Part shown: positions 34,958-44,178 of the stretch, piece after piece
How positions within the stretch are numbered: the stretch's first letter is position 1
Layout: the number at the start of each line of letters is the position of its first letter
Translations under genes and position numbers: made by a program
NCBI GenBank assembly: GCA_012103255.1
Contig: WLXD01000002.1
Location: 682,001-746,000 of the forward strand
DNA length: 64,000 bases
Direction of reading: 5' to 3'
Source: Acidobacteriota bacterium
GTDB taxonomy: Bacteria > Acidobacteriota > UBA890 > WLXD01
The notes under the pieces: generated by a model
What the model saw: the letters and a program-made list of their open reading frames with translations, nothing else
Database searches by the model: none
What the model was told of the DNA's origin: nothing

Positions 34958-37693
34958 ATGCCCACTGCGACCGCAGCGAATCTGACGCCCGGGAACCGAC
35001 TGAGGGTCTGGACCGGCGTGCGCTCGGACTTCGTTGCGCTCATCACGATGGCGGTCTTCGGCGCCGGACTCCTTCTGTGGACGATACCGATCGTCCCCGA
35101 GGCGTGGCGCGTAACCGCCGCAACGCGGTGGGCCGACCCTGTCGTTATCGTCCTGTCGCTCGCCGGGTTCCTCTGGGGGATCCGCAAACTGCATCGGCAG
35201 GAACGCAACTTCTGGCTTCTCCTCGCCGGTGGATTTCTATGCGCTTCAGGTGGCGCCTGGTTACCGCTACTCGTTCCGGAACACCAGTGGGTGGCCATCG
35301 ACTCGGTAGCCGAGCATGTGCTGTTTCTGCTCCAGTTCGTATGCCTGTTTCTGGCGCTGTCGCTAAACCCGCACGTAGAGAACGAGTCGGGGACGATCGC
35401 GTCGATGCGTTTCCGGCTGGAGTCGGCGGGAACCATCAGTTTCGCAACGTTAGTGCTCACCTACTTCACCCTGATCCCTCTCTATTTCTCGGAATCCACC
35501 AACTACGCGCTCGAGAAGTCGATGCATGTGGCGCTCGCCGCCATGATCGTGTTCTCGTTCCTCTACATCGCCTCTTTCACCGCCTCGCGACGCTGGTCGC
35601 TGATCTACCGGCTCCTGGCGCTTGCCGCCGGGATCTGGGTGGTCCACGACGGCATCGAACTGATGCTGGTGACCGAGCGGTTCTACGTCCCGGGCGGAAT
35701 CCCGTACGGAACTGCTTACGACCTGCTCACCTACCTGCCATTCGGGGTCGCGATCCTGGCGGCGCGATACGGTCGGAGCTCGAACGCCGACGACGAAGAT
35801 ACGGCTGCGCGCCCCGGGCTCCCTGCCCGCAACGCCCGCCAGATTCGCTATCTGTTCGGGCCGCTAGCGGTCTACACGACCTCGCTGCCGCTGATCCACT
35901 TCGCCCTGTCGGCAACCGGGGTGCTGGATGGCGCGACGCGCGGTGCACGCGAGCTATGCGTTTTCTTCGGCCTTGTCCTGCTCGGTTCGCTCACGCTCGT
36001 CAACGAGAAGCTCATCGAGCGGCATCGCCGCCGCACGGAGCTGGAAAACAAACGCCTGGCGGCCTTCCCGATCAAAAACCCGAACCCCTTCATCACCTTC
36101 AGTTCGGATGGCAGCGTCAAGTACATGAACCCGTCGGCGCAGCGGACACTCGATCAACTCGGTCTCGAGTCAATCGACCAGTTCCTCCCGGCCACGCACG
36201 CGCAGCTTGTTCAGGACTGCATGATGACGCGCAGCGGGTACCGCGACATCGAGGTCGCTGTGAGCAGCAAGGTCTTCGCGTTCGGCTACTACCCGAATCC
36301 GAGCGGCGACGACGTGTTCGTCTACGTCATGGACATCACTGAGCGTAAGGAAGCCGAAGGCAAGCTCAAGTACGACGCCCTCCACGACACCCTCACCGAT
36401 CTCCCGAACCGGAGCCTGGTGACGGAGATCCTGTCGCGATCAATCGAGCGGGCACGTCGGAACCCCAACTACCACTTCGCGCTCCTGTTCGTGGATCTCA
36501 ATCGCTTCAAACTAGTCAACGATAGTCTTGGGCACCTCGCCGGCGATCAGTTCCTGGTCGACGTATCCGGCCGCCTGGTGGACTGCGTCCGACCGAACGA
36601 TGTTGTCGGGCGCTTTGGCGGCGATGAGTTCGTGATCATCCTCGATGACCTGCCGGGAGTTCAGGAGGCGACGCGGACCGCGGAGCGCATCCAGCAGGGG
36701 CTTCTCGAGCCGGTCGTCATCCACGACCAGGAGATCGTCACGTCCGCGTGTATCGGGATCGCCATGAGCGACACGTCGCGCGGACGGCCCGAGGACTATC
36801 TCCGCGACGCCGACATTGCGATGTACCGGGGCAAACAACGCGACCTCGCCAGCTTTGAGGTGTTCGACCAGGACATGCACGACGAGGCGGTATCGAGACT
36901 TCAGCTCGAGAACCGGCTTCGCCGCGCGATCGAGTCGGACGAGCTCGTCTTGCACTACCAGCCATACATTTCACTGTCGGACGAGCGCGTCATCGGCTTC
37001 GAAGGCTTGTTGCGCTGGCAGCCACCGGGCGCCGACATGATCTCGCCAGGCCAGTTCATTCCGATCGCCGAGGACACCGGTCTCATCGTCCCGATTGGCT
37101 GGTGGGTGCTGGAGACCGCGTGCCGCCAGCTCGAAGAGTGGCAAAAAGATACAGCGTCAACTGACTTCACTCTCAGTGTGAACGTCTCGAGCAAGCAACT
37201 CGGGCAGCGTGGATTCGTGGAACGACTCGGGGAGCTCCTCGACAGCCATGAGATCGACCGCAACTGCCTCTGCCTGGAGATCACGGAGAGCGTGCTCACC
37301 GACTTGGGCGACTGGGTCATCGAGCTCCTCGGCAAGGTCAAGAAACTGGGAGTAAAGCTTGCCATCGACGACTTCGGCACCGGCTACTCCTCCCTTGCCT
37401 ATCTGCGCACGTTCCCAACGGACGTGTTGAAGATCGATCGTTCGTTCGTCATGCGTCTCGAGGAGACTCGCGAGGACGTGGCGATCGTCGCCGCCATCAA
37501 CACGCTGGCCAAGACGCTCGGACTGCGGGTGATCGCCGAAGGCGTCGAGACGCCCGAGCAAGCCCACCAGCTGCGTGCTCTCGGATGCCGGATCGCGCAG
37601 GGATTCCTGTACTCACGGCCGGTCCCCGTCGAAGAAGCCACCGCATTCTTGGAGCGACGGCGGATTCAGCCCGAAGAGCGGCGTGCCAGCTAG
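34958..37693 (+). CDS. Membrane-anchored diguanylate cyclase/phosphodiesterase (PAS-GGDEF-EAL)
   Basis: 911 residues. The N-terminal 340 residues hold about eight transmembrane helices, followed by a PAS-like domain (ITFSSDGSVKYMNPSAQRTL ending in DITERKEAE). The GGDEF domain has an intact FGGDEF near 555 and an RPND inhibitory-site motif five residues before it. The EAL domain has EGLLRW in place of EAL (the Glu ligand is kept) and an intact DDFGTGYSSLAYL and KIDRSFV. Both activities could be functional, so net synthesis or breakdown of cyclic di-GMP cannot be predicted. It is a single gene, convergent with the flavoprotein gene downstream. Confidence 0.94.
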   Translation: MPTATAANLTPGNRLRVWTGVRSDFVALITMAVFGAGLLLWTIPIVPEAWRVTAATRWADPVVIVLSLAGFLWGIRKLHRQERNFWLLLAGGFLCASGGAWLPLLVPEHQWVAIDSVAEHVLFLLQFVCLFLALSLNPHVENESGTIASMRFRLESAGTISFATLVLTYFTLIPLYFSESTNYALEKSMHVALAAMIVFSFLYIASFTASRRWSLIYRLLALAAGIWVVHDGIELMLVTERFYVPGGIPYGTAYDLLTYLPFGVAILAARYGRSSNADDEDTAARPGLPARNARQIRYLFGPLAVYTTSLPLIHFALSATGVLDGATRGARELCVFFGLVLLGSLTLVNEKLIERHRRRTELENKRLAAFPIKNPNPFITFSSDGSVKYMNPSAQRTLDQLGLESIDQFLPATHAQLVQDCMMTRSGYRDIEVAVSSKVFAFGYYPNPSGDDVFVYVMDITERKEAEGKLKYDALHDTLTDLPNRSLVTEILSRSIERARRNPNYHFALLFVDLNRFKLVNDSLGHLAGDQFLVDVSGRLVDCVRPNDVVGRFGGDEFVIILDDLPGVQEATRTAERIQQGLLEPVVIHDQEIVTSACIGIAMSDTSRGRPEDYLRDADIAMYRGKQRDLASFEVFDQDMHDEAVSRLQLENRLRRAIESDELVLHYQPYISLSDERVIGFEGLLRWQPPGADMISPGQFIPIAEDTGLIVPIGWWVLETACRQLEEWQKDTASTDFTLSVNVSSKQLGQRGFVERLGELLDSHEIDRNCLCLEITESVLTDLGDWVIELLGKVKKLGVKLAIDDFGTGYSSLAYLRTFPTDVLKIDRSFVMRLEETREDVAIVAAINTLAKTLGLRVIAEGVETPEQAHQLRALGCRIAQGFLYSRPVPVEEATAFLERRRIQPEERRAS

Positions 37694-37701
37694 GTCTCGC
37701 C

Positions 37702-39207
37702 CTACCGCACCCAGCGAAACCAGGTATCGAATATCCGGCGCACCGTGGGAGTCAGGCCGCCGCGACGATACAGATCTCCGATCTTGCGCATGATCTCGCC
37801 CTGCGTCGGATACGGGTGGATCGTCGACGACAGCTGTCCCAGCTTGATTCCGTGGGTCATCGCCAACGCGATCTCGCCGATCATGTCGCCCGCTCGCTCG
37901 GCCACGAGAGTCGCACCCACGATGCGTCCGTCCCGGTGATGCACTCGCAGAAAGCCGTCGGTCTCGCCATCGAGGATCGCCCGGTCAACGTCGCCCATCG
38001 GGACGGTCAACGTGTCGACGGCGCGGTCTTCGTCACCTGGCAGGAGCCCGACGTGGGCAACCTCCGGAGACGTGTAGGTGCACCACGGTATGACCAGCTT
38101 GTCGGCCCGAGCGCGCCCAAAGAAGAGCGCGTTCTGGATTACGATCCGCGCCTGCGCATCAGCGGCGTGCGTGAACTGAAACTTTGAGGCGACGTCCCCA
38201 CACGCGAAGATCCTCTTGTTGGAAGTGCGCATCCGGCTATCGACATTCACGCCACGGCCGCCGTACTCGACCCCGGCGGCCTCGAGTCCCAGGCCGTCAA
38301 CATTCGGCCGCCGCCCCACGGCGACGAGCAACTCGGCGCTACTCACTTCCTTGTCTTCCCCCGACTGTGTGTAGCGCACCCGGATCCTGCCCGAGTCATC
38401 TTCAACCTTTGCGATCGCCGAGCCGAGTTCGGCCGCGACGCCATCGGCCACAAGAGCGTCCAGGACGATCTTCGAGGCGTCGGGGTCTTCCCTTGGAAGT
38501 ACCCGATCTGCCATGTCCAAGATCGTGACCTTTGTGCCGAAACGGGCGAACGACTGCGCCATCTCGCAGCCAATGGGACCGGCGCCAATCACGGTGAGTG
38601 AATCGGGCAGGTCCGTGAGCGCGAAGATCGTCTCGTTCGTGCGATACGCGACATCTTCCAGGCCCGGAATCGGCGGTGCCGCGGCACGGCCGCCCGTTGC
38701 GACGACCGCGCGACGGAAGCGCAGGGTCTGGTCGCCAACCGTGACGGCGTCCGGTGCGGTGAATGTGGCATCCCCCAGGTAAACGTCTATACCGAGGTCG
38801 CTGAAGCGCTTCACTGAGTCGTGGCCGCTGATCCCGGCGCGAAGTGCTCTCATGCGTTCCATGGCGGCGCCGAAGTCTCCCTCGCCTGCCACGGCCGGAC
38901 CTCCGAAGCGGTCTGCGGCGTCAGCAGCCGCGCGCCAGGCCCGCGCGGCTGCGATGACTCCCTTGGATGGCACGCAACCGACGTTGAGGCAGTCACCACC
39001 CATCAGGTGGCGCTCGATCAGGGCAACGCGTGCTCCCAGACCCGCGGCTCCGGCCGCTGACACCAGCCCGGCCGTTCCGGCTCCGACAACGACCATGTGG
39101 TAGCGGCCGCCGTCCGGTGTCGGGTTCGTCCAATCGGTCGGGTGGACGTTACGCGCGAGGAGTTCGTTGTGCTCGTCGTGAGGTTCGAGCCGGTGTTCTT
39201 GCGACAT
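37702..39207 (-). CDS. MerA-like pyridine nucleotide-disulfide oxidoreductase
   Basis: 501 residues of the class I flavoprotein disulfide reductase family. FAD site VVGAGTAGLVSAAGAAGLGA, redox-active pair in GGDCLNVGCVPSK, NAD(P) site VIGAGPIGCEMAQSFARFG, and the C-terminal His of the catalytic dyad in TIHPYPTQGE. It lacks the N-terminal metal-binding domain and the C-terminal Cys pair of true mercuric reductase, so mercury reduction is unlikely. A TVP38-type membrane protein gene lies 22 bp upstream in the same operon, a pairing seen in several phyla. The substrate is unknown. Confidence 0.9.
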   Translation of the reverse strand: MSQEHRLEPHDEHNELLARNVHPTDWTNPTPDGGRYHMVVVGAGTAGLVSAAGAAGLGARVALIERHLMGGDCLNVGCVPSKGVIAAARAWRAAADAADRFGGPAVAGEGDFGAAMERMRALRAGISGHDSVKRFSDLGIDVYLGDATFTAPDAVTVGDQTLRFRRAVVATGGRAAAPPIPGLEDVAYRTNETIFALTDLPDSLTVIGAGPIGCEMAQSFARFGTKVTILDMADRVLPREDPDASKIVLDALVADGVAAELGSAIAKVEDDSGRIRVRYTQSGEDKEVSSAELLVAVGRRPNVDGLGLEAAGVEYGGRGVNVDSRMRTSNKRIFACGDVASKFQFTHAADAQARIVIQNALFFGRARADKLVIPWCTYTSPEVAHVGLLPGDEDRAVDTLTVPMGDVDRAILDGETDGFLRVHHRDGRIVGATLVAERAGDMIGEIALAMTHGIKLGQLSSTIHPYPTQGEIMRKIGDLYRRGGLTPTVRRIFDTWFRWVR

Positions 39208-39229
39208 CAGGGGATCTCCGATTGACAGC

Positions 39230-39958
39230 TCAGGCCGCGGCGGTGGCTTCTTGGAGAGCAGCTCGAGCGATGCGAGTCACCACCGTGGTAACGGCCAGAG
39301 TGGCAACGAGCCCGACGATCAATACGGTCCAGTACTCGGCACCGCGGTCTGCCGAGGCGCCGGCGGCAAGCGCCGCGACGTCACCGGCGAGCTTGCCGTA
39401 GTAGACATAGAGCAATGTCCCCGGAAGCATCCCGAAGCACGCGACGATGTAGTCGCGCACCCGCACCTTCGTCAGTCCCAGCGCGTAGTTGAGCAGATTG
39501 AAGGGGAAGACGGGAGAGAGACGGAGCAAGAGGACGATCTTGAGCCCCTCTCGCTCGACGGCGCGATCAATTGACGCGAACCGTTGATTCCCTGCGAGCT
39601 TCGCCTCAACCGCGTCACGGGCGAGATACCTGGCAATCAGGAATGCGAGCGTCGCGCCACTCGACGCGGCCACAAACACGTAGGCAACGCCGAACCCGAT
39701 CCCGAAGATTGCGCCGGCGGCGAGGGTCAACAGTGATCCCGGCACGAACGCGACCGTGGCGACGATATAGCCCACGATAAAGACGATCGGGCCCAGCCAA
39801 CCAAGCCCTGAAACCCACTCGGCGAAACGAGGAACGTAAGCACCCGCCTCCCGGCCCACGAGATAGAGCACGGCGAGAGCGACGACGACCGTCGCAAGCC
39901 GCAGGAGTGAACGCGACGTTCCGCCGGCAGACGAACTGGAGCTTTCGGGAAGCGACAT
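39230..39958 (-). CDS. TVP38/TMEM64-family (DedA superfamily) membrane protein
   Basis: 242 residues with about six membrane segments. The SNARE-associated/VTT domain core is recognisable: VPGSLLTLAAGAIFG, the charged stretch FLIARYLARDAVEAK, and SPVFPFNLLNYALGLTKVR followed by GMLPGTLLYVYYG. Family members are thought to move lipids or support proton-dependent envelope homeostasis. The downstream MerA-like flavoprotein gene suggests a membrane redox pairing (inference). Confidence 0.9.
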   Translation of the reverse strand: MSLPESSSSSAGGTSRSLLRLATVVVALAVLYLVGREAGAYVPRFAEWVSGLGWLGPIVFIVGYIVATVAFVPGSLLTLAAGAIFGIGFGVAYVFVAASSGATLAFLIARYLARDAVEAKLAGNQRFASIDRAVEREGLKIVLLLRLSPVFPFNLLNYALGLTKVRVRDYIVACFGMLPGTLLYVYYGKLAGDVAALAAGASADRGAEYWTVLIVGLVATLAVTTVVTRIARAALQEATAAA

Positions 39959-40066
39959 GATGCTCTCGGACTCGTATCGCCGCCCGGCGCGCCGGACGAC
40001 GGTGATTTGTCATGATTGTTGCCATCCAGTTTGCGTCGAGTCGGGCAGCGGTTACAAATTGGCTGC

Positions 40067-40696
40067 ATGAACGAACCAAACTTTCTCGACGAAGGATCGC
40101 GCGATGCGCCCACCGCGGTGTTGGCGCATGGCGCGGGCGCCGCGATGGACTCGGACTGGATGAACAGGATGTCCACCGAGCTCGTTGCGCGCGGGATGCG
40201 CTGCGTACGTTTCGAATTCCCGTACATGGCGAAGCGGCGCGCCGACGGAAAACGTAGAGGTCCAGATCGCCATCCCGTGCTCCTCGGGGCCTGGCGACAG
40301 GCAATCAAGAGGCTCGGCGACCCCAATCGCTTGATCATCGGCGGCAAGTCGATGGGCGGACGGATCGCGAGCATGGTGGCCGACGAGACCGGGGTGGCCG
40401 GGCTGGTGTGTATGGGCTATCCATTCCACCCACCGCGCTCACCGGAGAAGCTGCGCGTCGCGCATCTGCGCGAACTGCAAACGCCGACCTTGATCCTGCA
40501 CGGTGAGCGCGACCCCTTCGGCTCGCCCGATGAGGTCGCCGGGTACGACCTGTCCGATGCCATTTCGGTGCATTGGGTCGGCGACGGTGACCACTCATTC
40601 AAACCGCGCGTACGATCGGGGCGGACTCTGCAGCAGAACATGTCCGAAGCAGCGGACGAGCTCGCCGCCTTCGCGAAGCGAGTTATGGCTACCTAG
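40067..40696 (+). CDS. KANL3/Tex30-like alpha/beta-hydrolase
   Basis: 209 residues from ATG 40067. The oxyanion region is LAHGAGAAMDSDWM, the nucleophile elbow is GGKSMGGR (Ser), the acid is in HGERDPFG and the His in GDHSFKPR, a complete catalytic triad. Substrate unknown. Its stop codon TAG (40694-40696) overlaps the TAG of the convergent ligD gene inside a single CTAG. Confidence 0.88.
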   Translation: MNEPNFLDEGSRDAPTAVLAHGAGAAMDSDWMNRMSTELVARGMRCVRFEFPYMAKRRADGKRRGPDRHPVLLGAWRQAIKRLGDPNRLIIGGKSMGGRIASMVADETGVAGLVCMGYPFHPPRSPEKLRVAHLRELQTPTLILHGERDPFGSPDEVAGYDLSDAISVHWVGDGDHSFKPRVRSGRTLQQNMSEAADELAAFAKRVMAT

Positions 40697-43260
40697 CGGC
40701 TCTCGATCTCGGAGAGCAGTTGGAGGGCGCCCATCAGGTCGGGCTGATCATCCAGCACGGAAATCATGGGATCGCCCTTCATTCGAGTCAGGCGCCGCGG
40801 CACGGTCTTGATCGTGAACTTGTGCATGTCGAGCCGGGCGTTGACCTCTCGCCAACGGAGCGGCGTGGAAACCGTGGCGCCAGCAAATGGGCGCACGCAA
40901 AGCGGTGACACAAGCAACTTGCCGGGGCCGTTCTGCACCGCGTCGATGTACACGCGGTCGCCGCGTGAATGCAAAGACCGATTGACCGTCGCGAGTTCGG
41001 GATAACGCCGCGAGACAATCAGCGCGAGCAGGTCGGCAATCATGCGCCCGTGTTCGTAGCTCACCTGGCCGCCCAACGGCACGAGCACATGCATCCCGGT
41101 CTTCCCCGAGGTCTTGGCGTAGCAGGGAATGCCGATCGAGTCGCAGAGTTCCTTCACAGCCTTGGCGACCTTCACGACGTCGCCGAAGGGCGCCTCCTTG
41201 GGATCGAGATCAAGGATGGTCCAGTCGGGGCGATCGATCGATGCGAGTCGACTCGACCACAGGTGCAGTGGGATGGCGGCAGCGTTGGCCATGTAGACCA
41301 GCGCCTCGGCATCCTCGACGATGAAGTAGTCGACGTCGCGCTCACCGGATTTCGAGTGGATGGTCTCCGTTCTGATCCACTCCGGCGTGAAATGCGGCGC
41401 GTGCTTCTGGAAGAACGATTTCCCCGAAATCCCATCCGGAAACCTGTCGAGCACCAGCGGCCGGTCTTCCAGGTACGGCAAGATCGACGGCGCCACCGCG
41501 CGGTAGTAGTCGATGAGATCGCCCTTCGTGTATCCGTCTTCCGGCCAGAACACTTTCTCCGGACGGGTGATCGAGGTCTGCCCTGCCACGGGAGAGGCCG
41601 ACACGGGCTCGGGCTCCACCTCCTCGGGCTCCGGCCGCAGCGCGGCAGCATGCTGAAGACCGGGCTGTTCTACGTCGCATTCATGTGCGCGCTGGTCGGG
41701 AAGCATACGTTCGAAGACCGGATGCCGAAGCAGCCCTTCGGCCGTGACCTCTTTGAATCGCACCAGACAACACAATTCCGGGCGCGACCAATGGGTGTCG
41801 TCCGGTTTGGGAAGGTTGGCGTATCGTGCCGACCGTCGTTCTGGAACCTCGATGGCCGGTGCATCCACGCGCAGTGCTTCGAGCTTCCCGACCAGCTCTT
41901 CGATCTGCCGCTCGCGCAACCCTGTGCCCACCCGGCCCACGTACACAAGACCGCTGGACGCCTGTACCCCGAGCAGGAGCGCGCCCAACGCGGCACGAGA
42001 GCCCTTCCCCGTTGCCCAGCCGACGATTGGAAACGCGGCACGCCGATCTGCGCGCATCTTGAGCCAGTGATCCGACCGACCGCCGCGATAGGCGGCGTCG
42101 GCCCTCTTGGCCATGATGCCTTCGAGGCCCATCTTGCGGACCTGTTCGAACATCTCGGTGCCGCGTTCGGGGATGTGTTCGGCCACCCGTACCGGGCCAC
42201 GGGTTGGCAACGCCTTCGTCAGGATCTCCTTGCGCGTGCTGAACGGTAGGCCCCGTAGGTCGAAGCCATCGAGTTCGAGCAGGTCGAATACGTAGTAGCT
42301 CGCTGGATGCTCGAAAGCGGCAGCTACGATCTCGGTCTCGCGCGACAGGCGGGCCCGGCGCGCCAGGCGGCCGAAGTCCGGGCGGCCGTCCTCTCCCATG
42401 ACGACGACTTCACCATCGCAGACCAGCGAGTCGAAGGGCAGCCCTCTCAATGCCGGCGTGATTTCCGGGTAGAGATCCGTCGCGTCGCCGCCGTTGCGAT
42501 ACCGCAGATAGGGCTCACGAGCGTCCACACCGGCAATCATCCGGTAGCCGTCGTACTTCAGCTCGAACACCCAGCCCTTGCGCGAAAACGGCTGCTCGGC
42601 AGTCCGAGCGAGCATGATCTCGACGCTCGACGCATTGATCTGCCCGCGCGGAGCCTTCTTCGCCTTCAACTTCTTATGCAAATCCGCGGCTGGCGACTCC
42701 CCCGCCCCCAGTTGCTCTACGGTGAGCCCCGAGTAGACCGACTCGGGCGGGAGTTCGGCTTCGTCACCAGAACGGGCGTGGCCGTCTACCTTCTTGATGA
42801 GCAACCATTCTTTCGGATTCCGTTTCGTACGGATCAAGGTCCAGCGGCCGCGCAACTTGTGCCCGTAGAGGTCGAACAGAAGCTTGTTCTCGCCCGTCTG
42901 GTCGTCCTCGCGCTGTACCCATCGGCCGCGATCCCAGACGATCATCGGGCCGGCCCCGTAGTTGTCTTCCGGGATCACGTCTTCGAAATCCAGATACTCA
43001 ACCGGATGGTCCTCGGTCTGCACCGCGAGCCGCTTTTCCTGCGGATCGAGCGAAGGCCCATTCGGCACGGCCCAGCATCGCAGCACTCCGTCCATCTCGA
43101 GCCGAAGGTCATAGTGACGCCGTGTGGCTTCGTGCAGCTGCACCACGAAGTGGCCCGGTCGACGCAGTCCCCCATCGAAGGGCTCCGGCGTGACCGTCGG
43201 CCAGCGCTTCGATCGGTACTCAGCTAGGCGAGAGTGACCGTCTTTGTCATTCGCTGACAT
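40693..43260 (-). CDS. ligD: Multifunctional NHEJ DNA ligase LigD (phosphoesterase-ligase-polymerase)
   Basis: 855 residues from ATG 43260. Three domains in Pseudomonas-type order. The 3'-phosphoesterase at about 25-165 contains HYDLRLEMDGVLRCWAVPNG and EDNYGAG. The ATP-dependent ligase at about 225-540 has nucleotidyl-Lys motif ELKYDGYR, with later ligase motifs through GLEGIMAKR. The primase-polymerase at about 565-850 contains KVFWPEDGYTKGDLIDYY, LDLDP and GGQVSYEHG. Together with Ku it repairs double-strand breaks by end joining. It is divergent from ku across only 26 bp, so the two are probably co-regulated. Confidence 0.95.
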   Translation of the reverse strand: MSANDKDGHSRLAEYRSKRWPTVTPEPFDGGLRRPGHFVVQLHEATRRHYDLRLEMDGVLRCWAVPNGPSLDPQEKRLAVQTEDHPVEYLDFEDVIPEDNYGAGPMIVWDRGRWVQREDDQTGENKLLFDLYGHKLRGRWTLIRTKRNPKEWLLIKKVDGHARSGDEAELPPESVYSGLTVEQLGAGESPAADLHKKLKAKKAPRGQINASSVEIMLARTAEQPFSRKGWVFELKYDGYRMIAGVDAREPYLRYRNGGDATDLYPEITPALRGLPFDSLVCDGEVVVMGEDGRPDFGRLARRARLSRETEIVAAAFEHPASYYVFDLLELDGFDLRGLPFSTRKEILTKALPTRGPVRVAEHIPERGTEMFEQVRKMGLEGIMAKRADAAYRGGRSDHWLKMRADRRAAFPIVGWATGKGSRAALGALLLGVQASSGLVYVGRVGTGLRERQIEELVGKLEALRVDAPAIEVPERRSARYANLPKPDDTHWSRPELCCLVRFKEVTAEGLLRHPVFERMLPDQRAHECDVEQPGLQHAAALRPEPEEVEPEPVSASPVAGQTSITRPEKVFWPEDGYTKGDLIDYYRAVAPSILPYLEDRPLVLDRFPDGISGKSFFQKHAPHFTPEWIRTETIHSKSGERDVDYFIVEDAEALVYMANAAAIPLHLWSSRLASIDRPDWTILDLDPKEAPFGDVVKVAKAVKELCDSIGIPCYAKTSGKTGMHVLVPLGGQVSYEHGRMIADLLALIVSRRYPELATVNRSLHSRGDRVYIDAVQNGPGKLLVSPLCVRPFAGATVSTPLRWREVNARLDMHKFTIKTVPRRLTRMKGDPMISVLDDQPDLMGALQLLSEIESR

Positions 43261-43286
43261 CAGATATCCGATGCTATATTCAAGGA
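43261..43286. promoter_or_regulatory. 26-bp divergent ligD/ku control region
   Basis: The whole gap between the two start codons is 26 bp. On the plus strand an extended -10-like TGCTATATT (hexamer at 43275-43280) ends six bases before the ku ATG, which would put transcription initiation at or next to the start codon. AAGGA abuts the ATG too closely for a normal Shine-Dalgarno. On the minus strand an AT-rich GATATC lies next to the ligD ATG. This geometry suggests leaderless or nearly leaderless mRNAs. Confidence 0.42.
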
Positions 43287-44150
43287 ATGGCACCAAGAGC
43301 AATGGCAACCGGGACGATTTCCTTCGGCCTCGTCGCGATCTCTGTCCGGCTGTATTCAACCACGGTCACGGGCGCGAGGATCGGGATGAACTGGATCAAT
43401 CCAGCCACCGGGTCGAGGGTCAAGATGAAGCACTGGGACCCGACCACGGAGGAACTCGTCGAACGCGAAAACCTCGTGAAGGGGTACGAGTTCGCCAAAG
43501 GGCAGTTCGTGATCTTCTCGGAAGAGGAGCTTGAGGAGATCATCTTCAAGGCGACGCACTCGATCGACATCAAGGAGTTCGTCCCTCTCGAACAGGTCGA
43601 TCCGATCCACTTCGACAAGGCCTACTACCTGGGCTCGAACACCGGTGGCGAACGCCCCTATCAGCTTCTGGCCAAAGTCATGCGAGAGAAGCAACGCGCG
43701 GCGATCGCGATGTACGCGGCGCGCGGCAAGAACTACCTCGTTCTCCTGCGGCCGTTCCAGGACGGCCTGATGATGCAGCAATTGCGCTACGCCAATGAGA
43801 TCCGCGCATTCGAAGATATCGAGATCGGCGAGGCAGACATAGACAAGGCCGAACTCGCGCTTGCCGAACAGATCGTCGACCAGATCTCCAACGACAACTT
43901 CGAGCCCGAGCAGTACCGCGATACCGCACGCGAGCGGCTCGAAGAGATCATCGCCAAGAAGATCGAAGGTCAGGAGATCACAGCGGCTCCCGAGGAGGAG
44001 ACCGAGGGCCAGATCATCGATCTGATGGAGGCGCTCAAGAGCAGCCTTGCCGAGAGCGCCGACGAGAAGCCGGCCCGGAAGGCCGCCCGCCGAAAGAGTT
44101 CGACCGCGAAGAAGACCACCAAGGCCAAGGCGAAAGCCAAGGCCAAGTAG
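43287..44150 (+). CDS. ku: Non-homologous end-joining protein Ku
   Basis: 287 residues. The Ku core begins ATGTISFGLVAISVRLYS and contains ENLVKGYEFAKGQFVIFSEEE and KAYYLGSNTGGERPYQLL, ending in the helical dimerisation region. The C-terminal 30 residues are a Lys/Ala-rich basic tail (KKTTKAKAKAKAK), known in several bacterial Ku proteins to bind DNA. ATG 43287 adds five residues before the usual start; an ATG at 43302 is the alternative. It binds DNA ends as a homodimer and recruits LigD. Confidence 0.95.
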   Translation: MAPRAMATGTISFGLVAISVRLYSTTVTGARIGMNWINPATGSRVKMKHWDPTTEELVERENLVKGYEFAKGQFVIFSEEELEEIIFKATHSIDIKEFVPLEQVDPIHFDKAYYLGSNTGGERPYQLLAKVMREKQRAAIAMYAARGKNYLVLLRPFQDGLMMQQLRYANEIRAFEDIEIGEADIDKAELALAEQIVDQISNDNFEPEQYRDTARERLEEIIAKKIEGQEITAAPEEETEGQIIDLMEALKSSLAESADEKPARKAARRKSSTAKKTTKAKAKAKAK

Positions 44151-44178
44151 AGCAACAGCCATCGCTACTCAGGACGCG

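Noticed and set aside
37702-39207. True mercuric reductase
   Set aside because: No HMA domain, no C-terminal Cys pair and no other mer genes nearby; only the generic disulfide reductase core matches.
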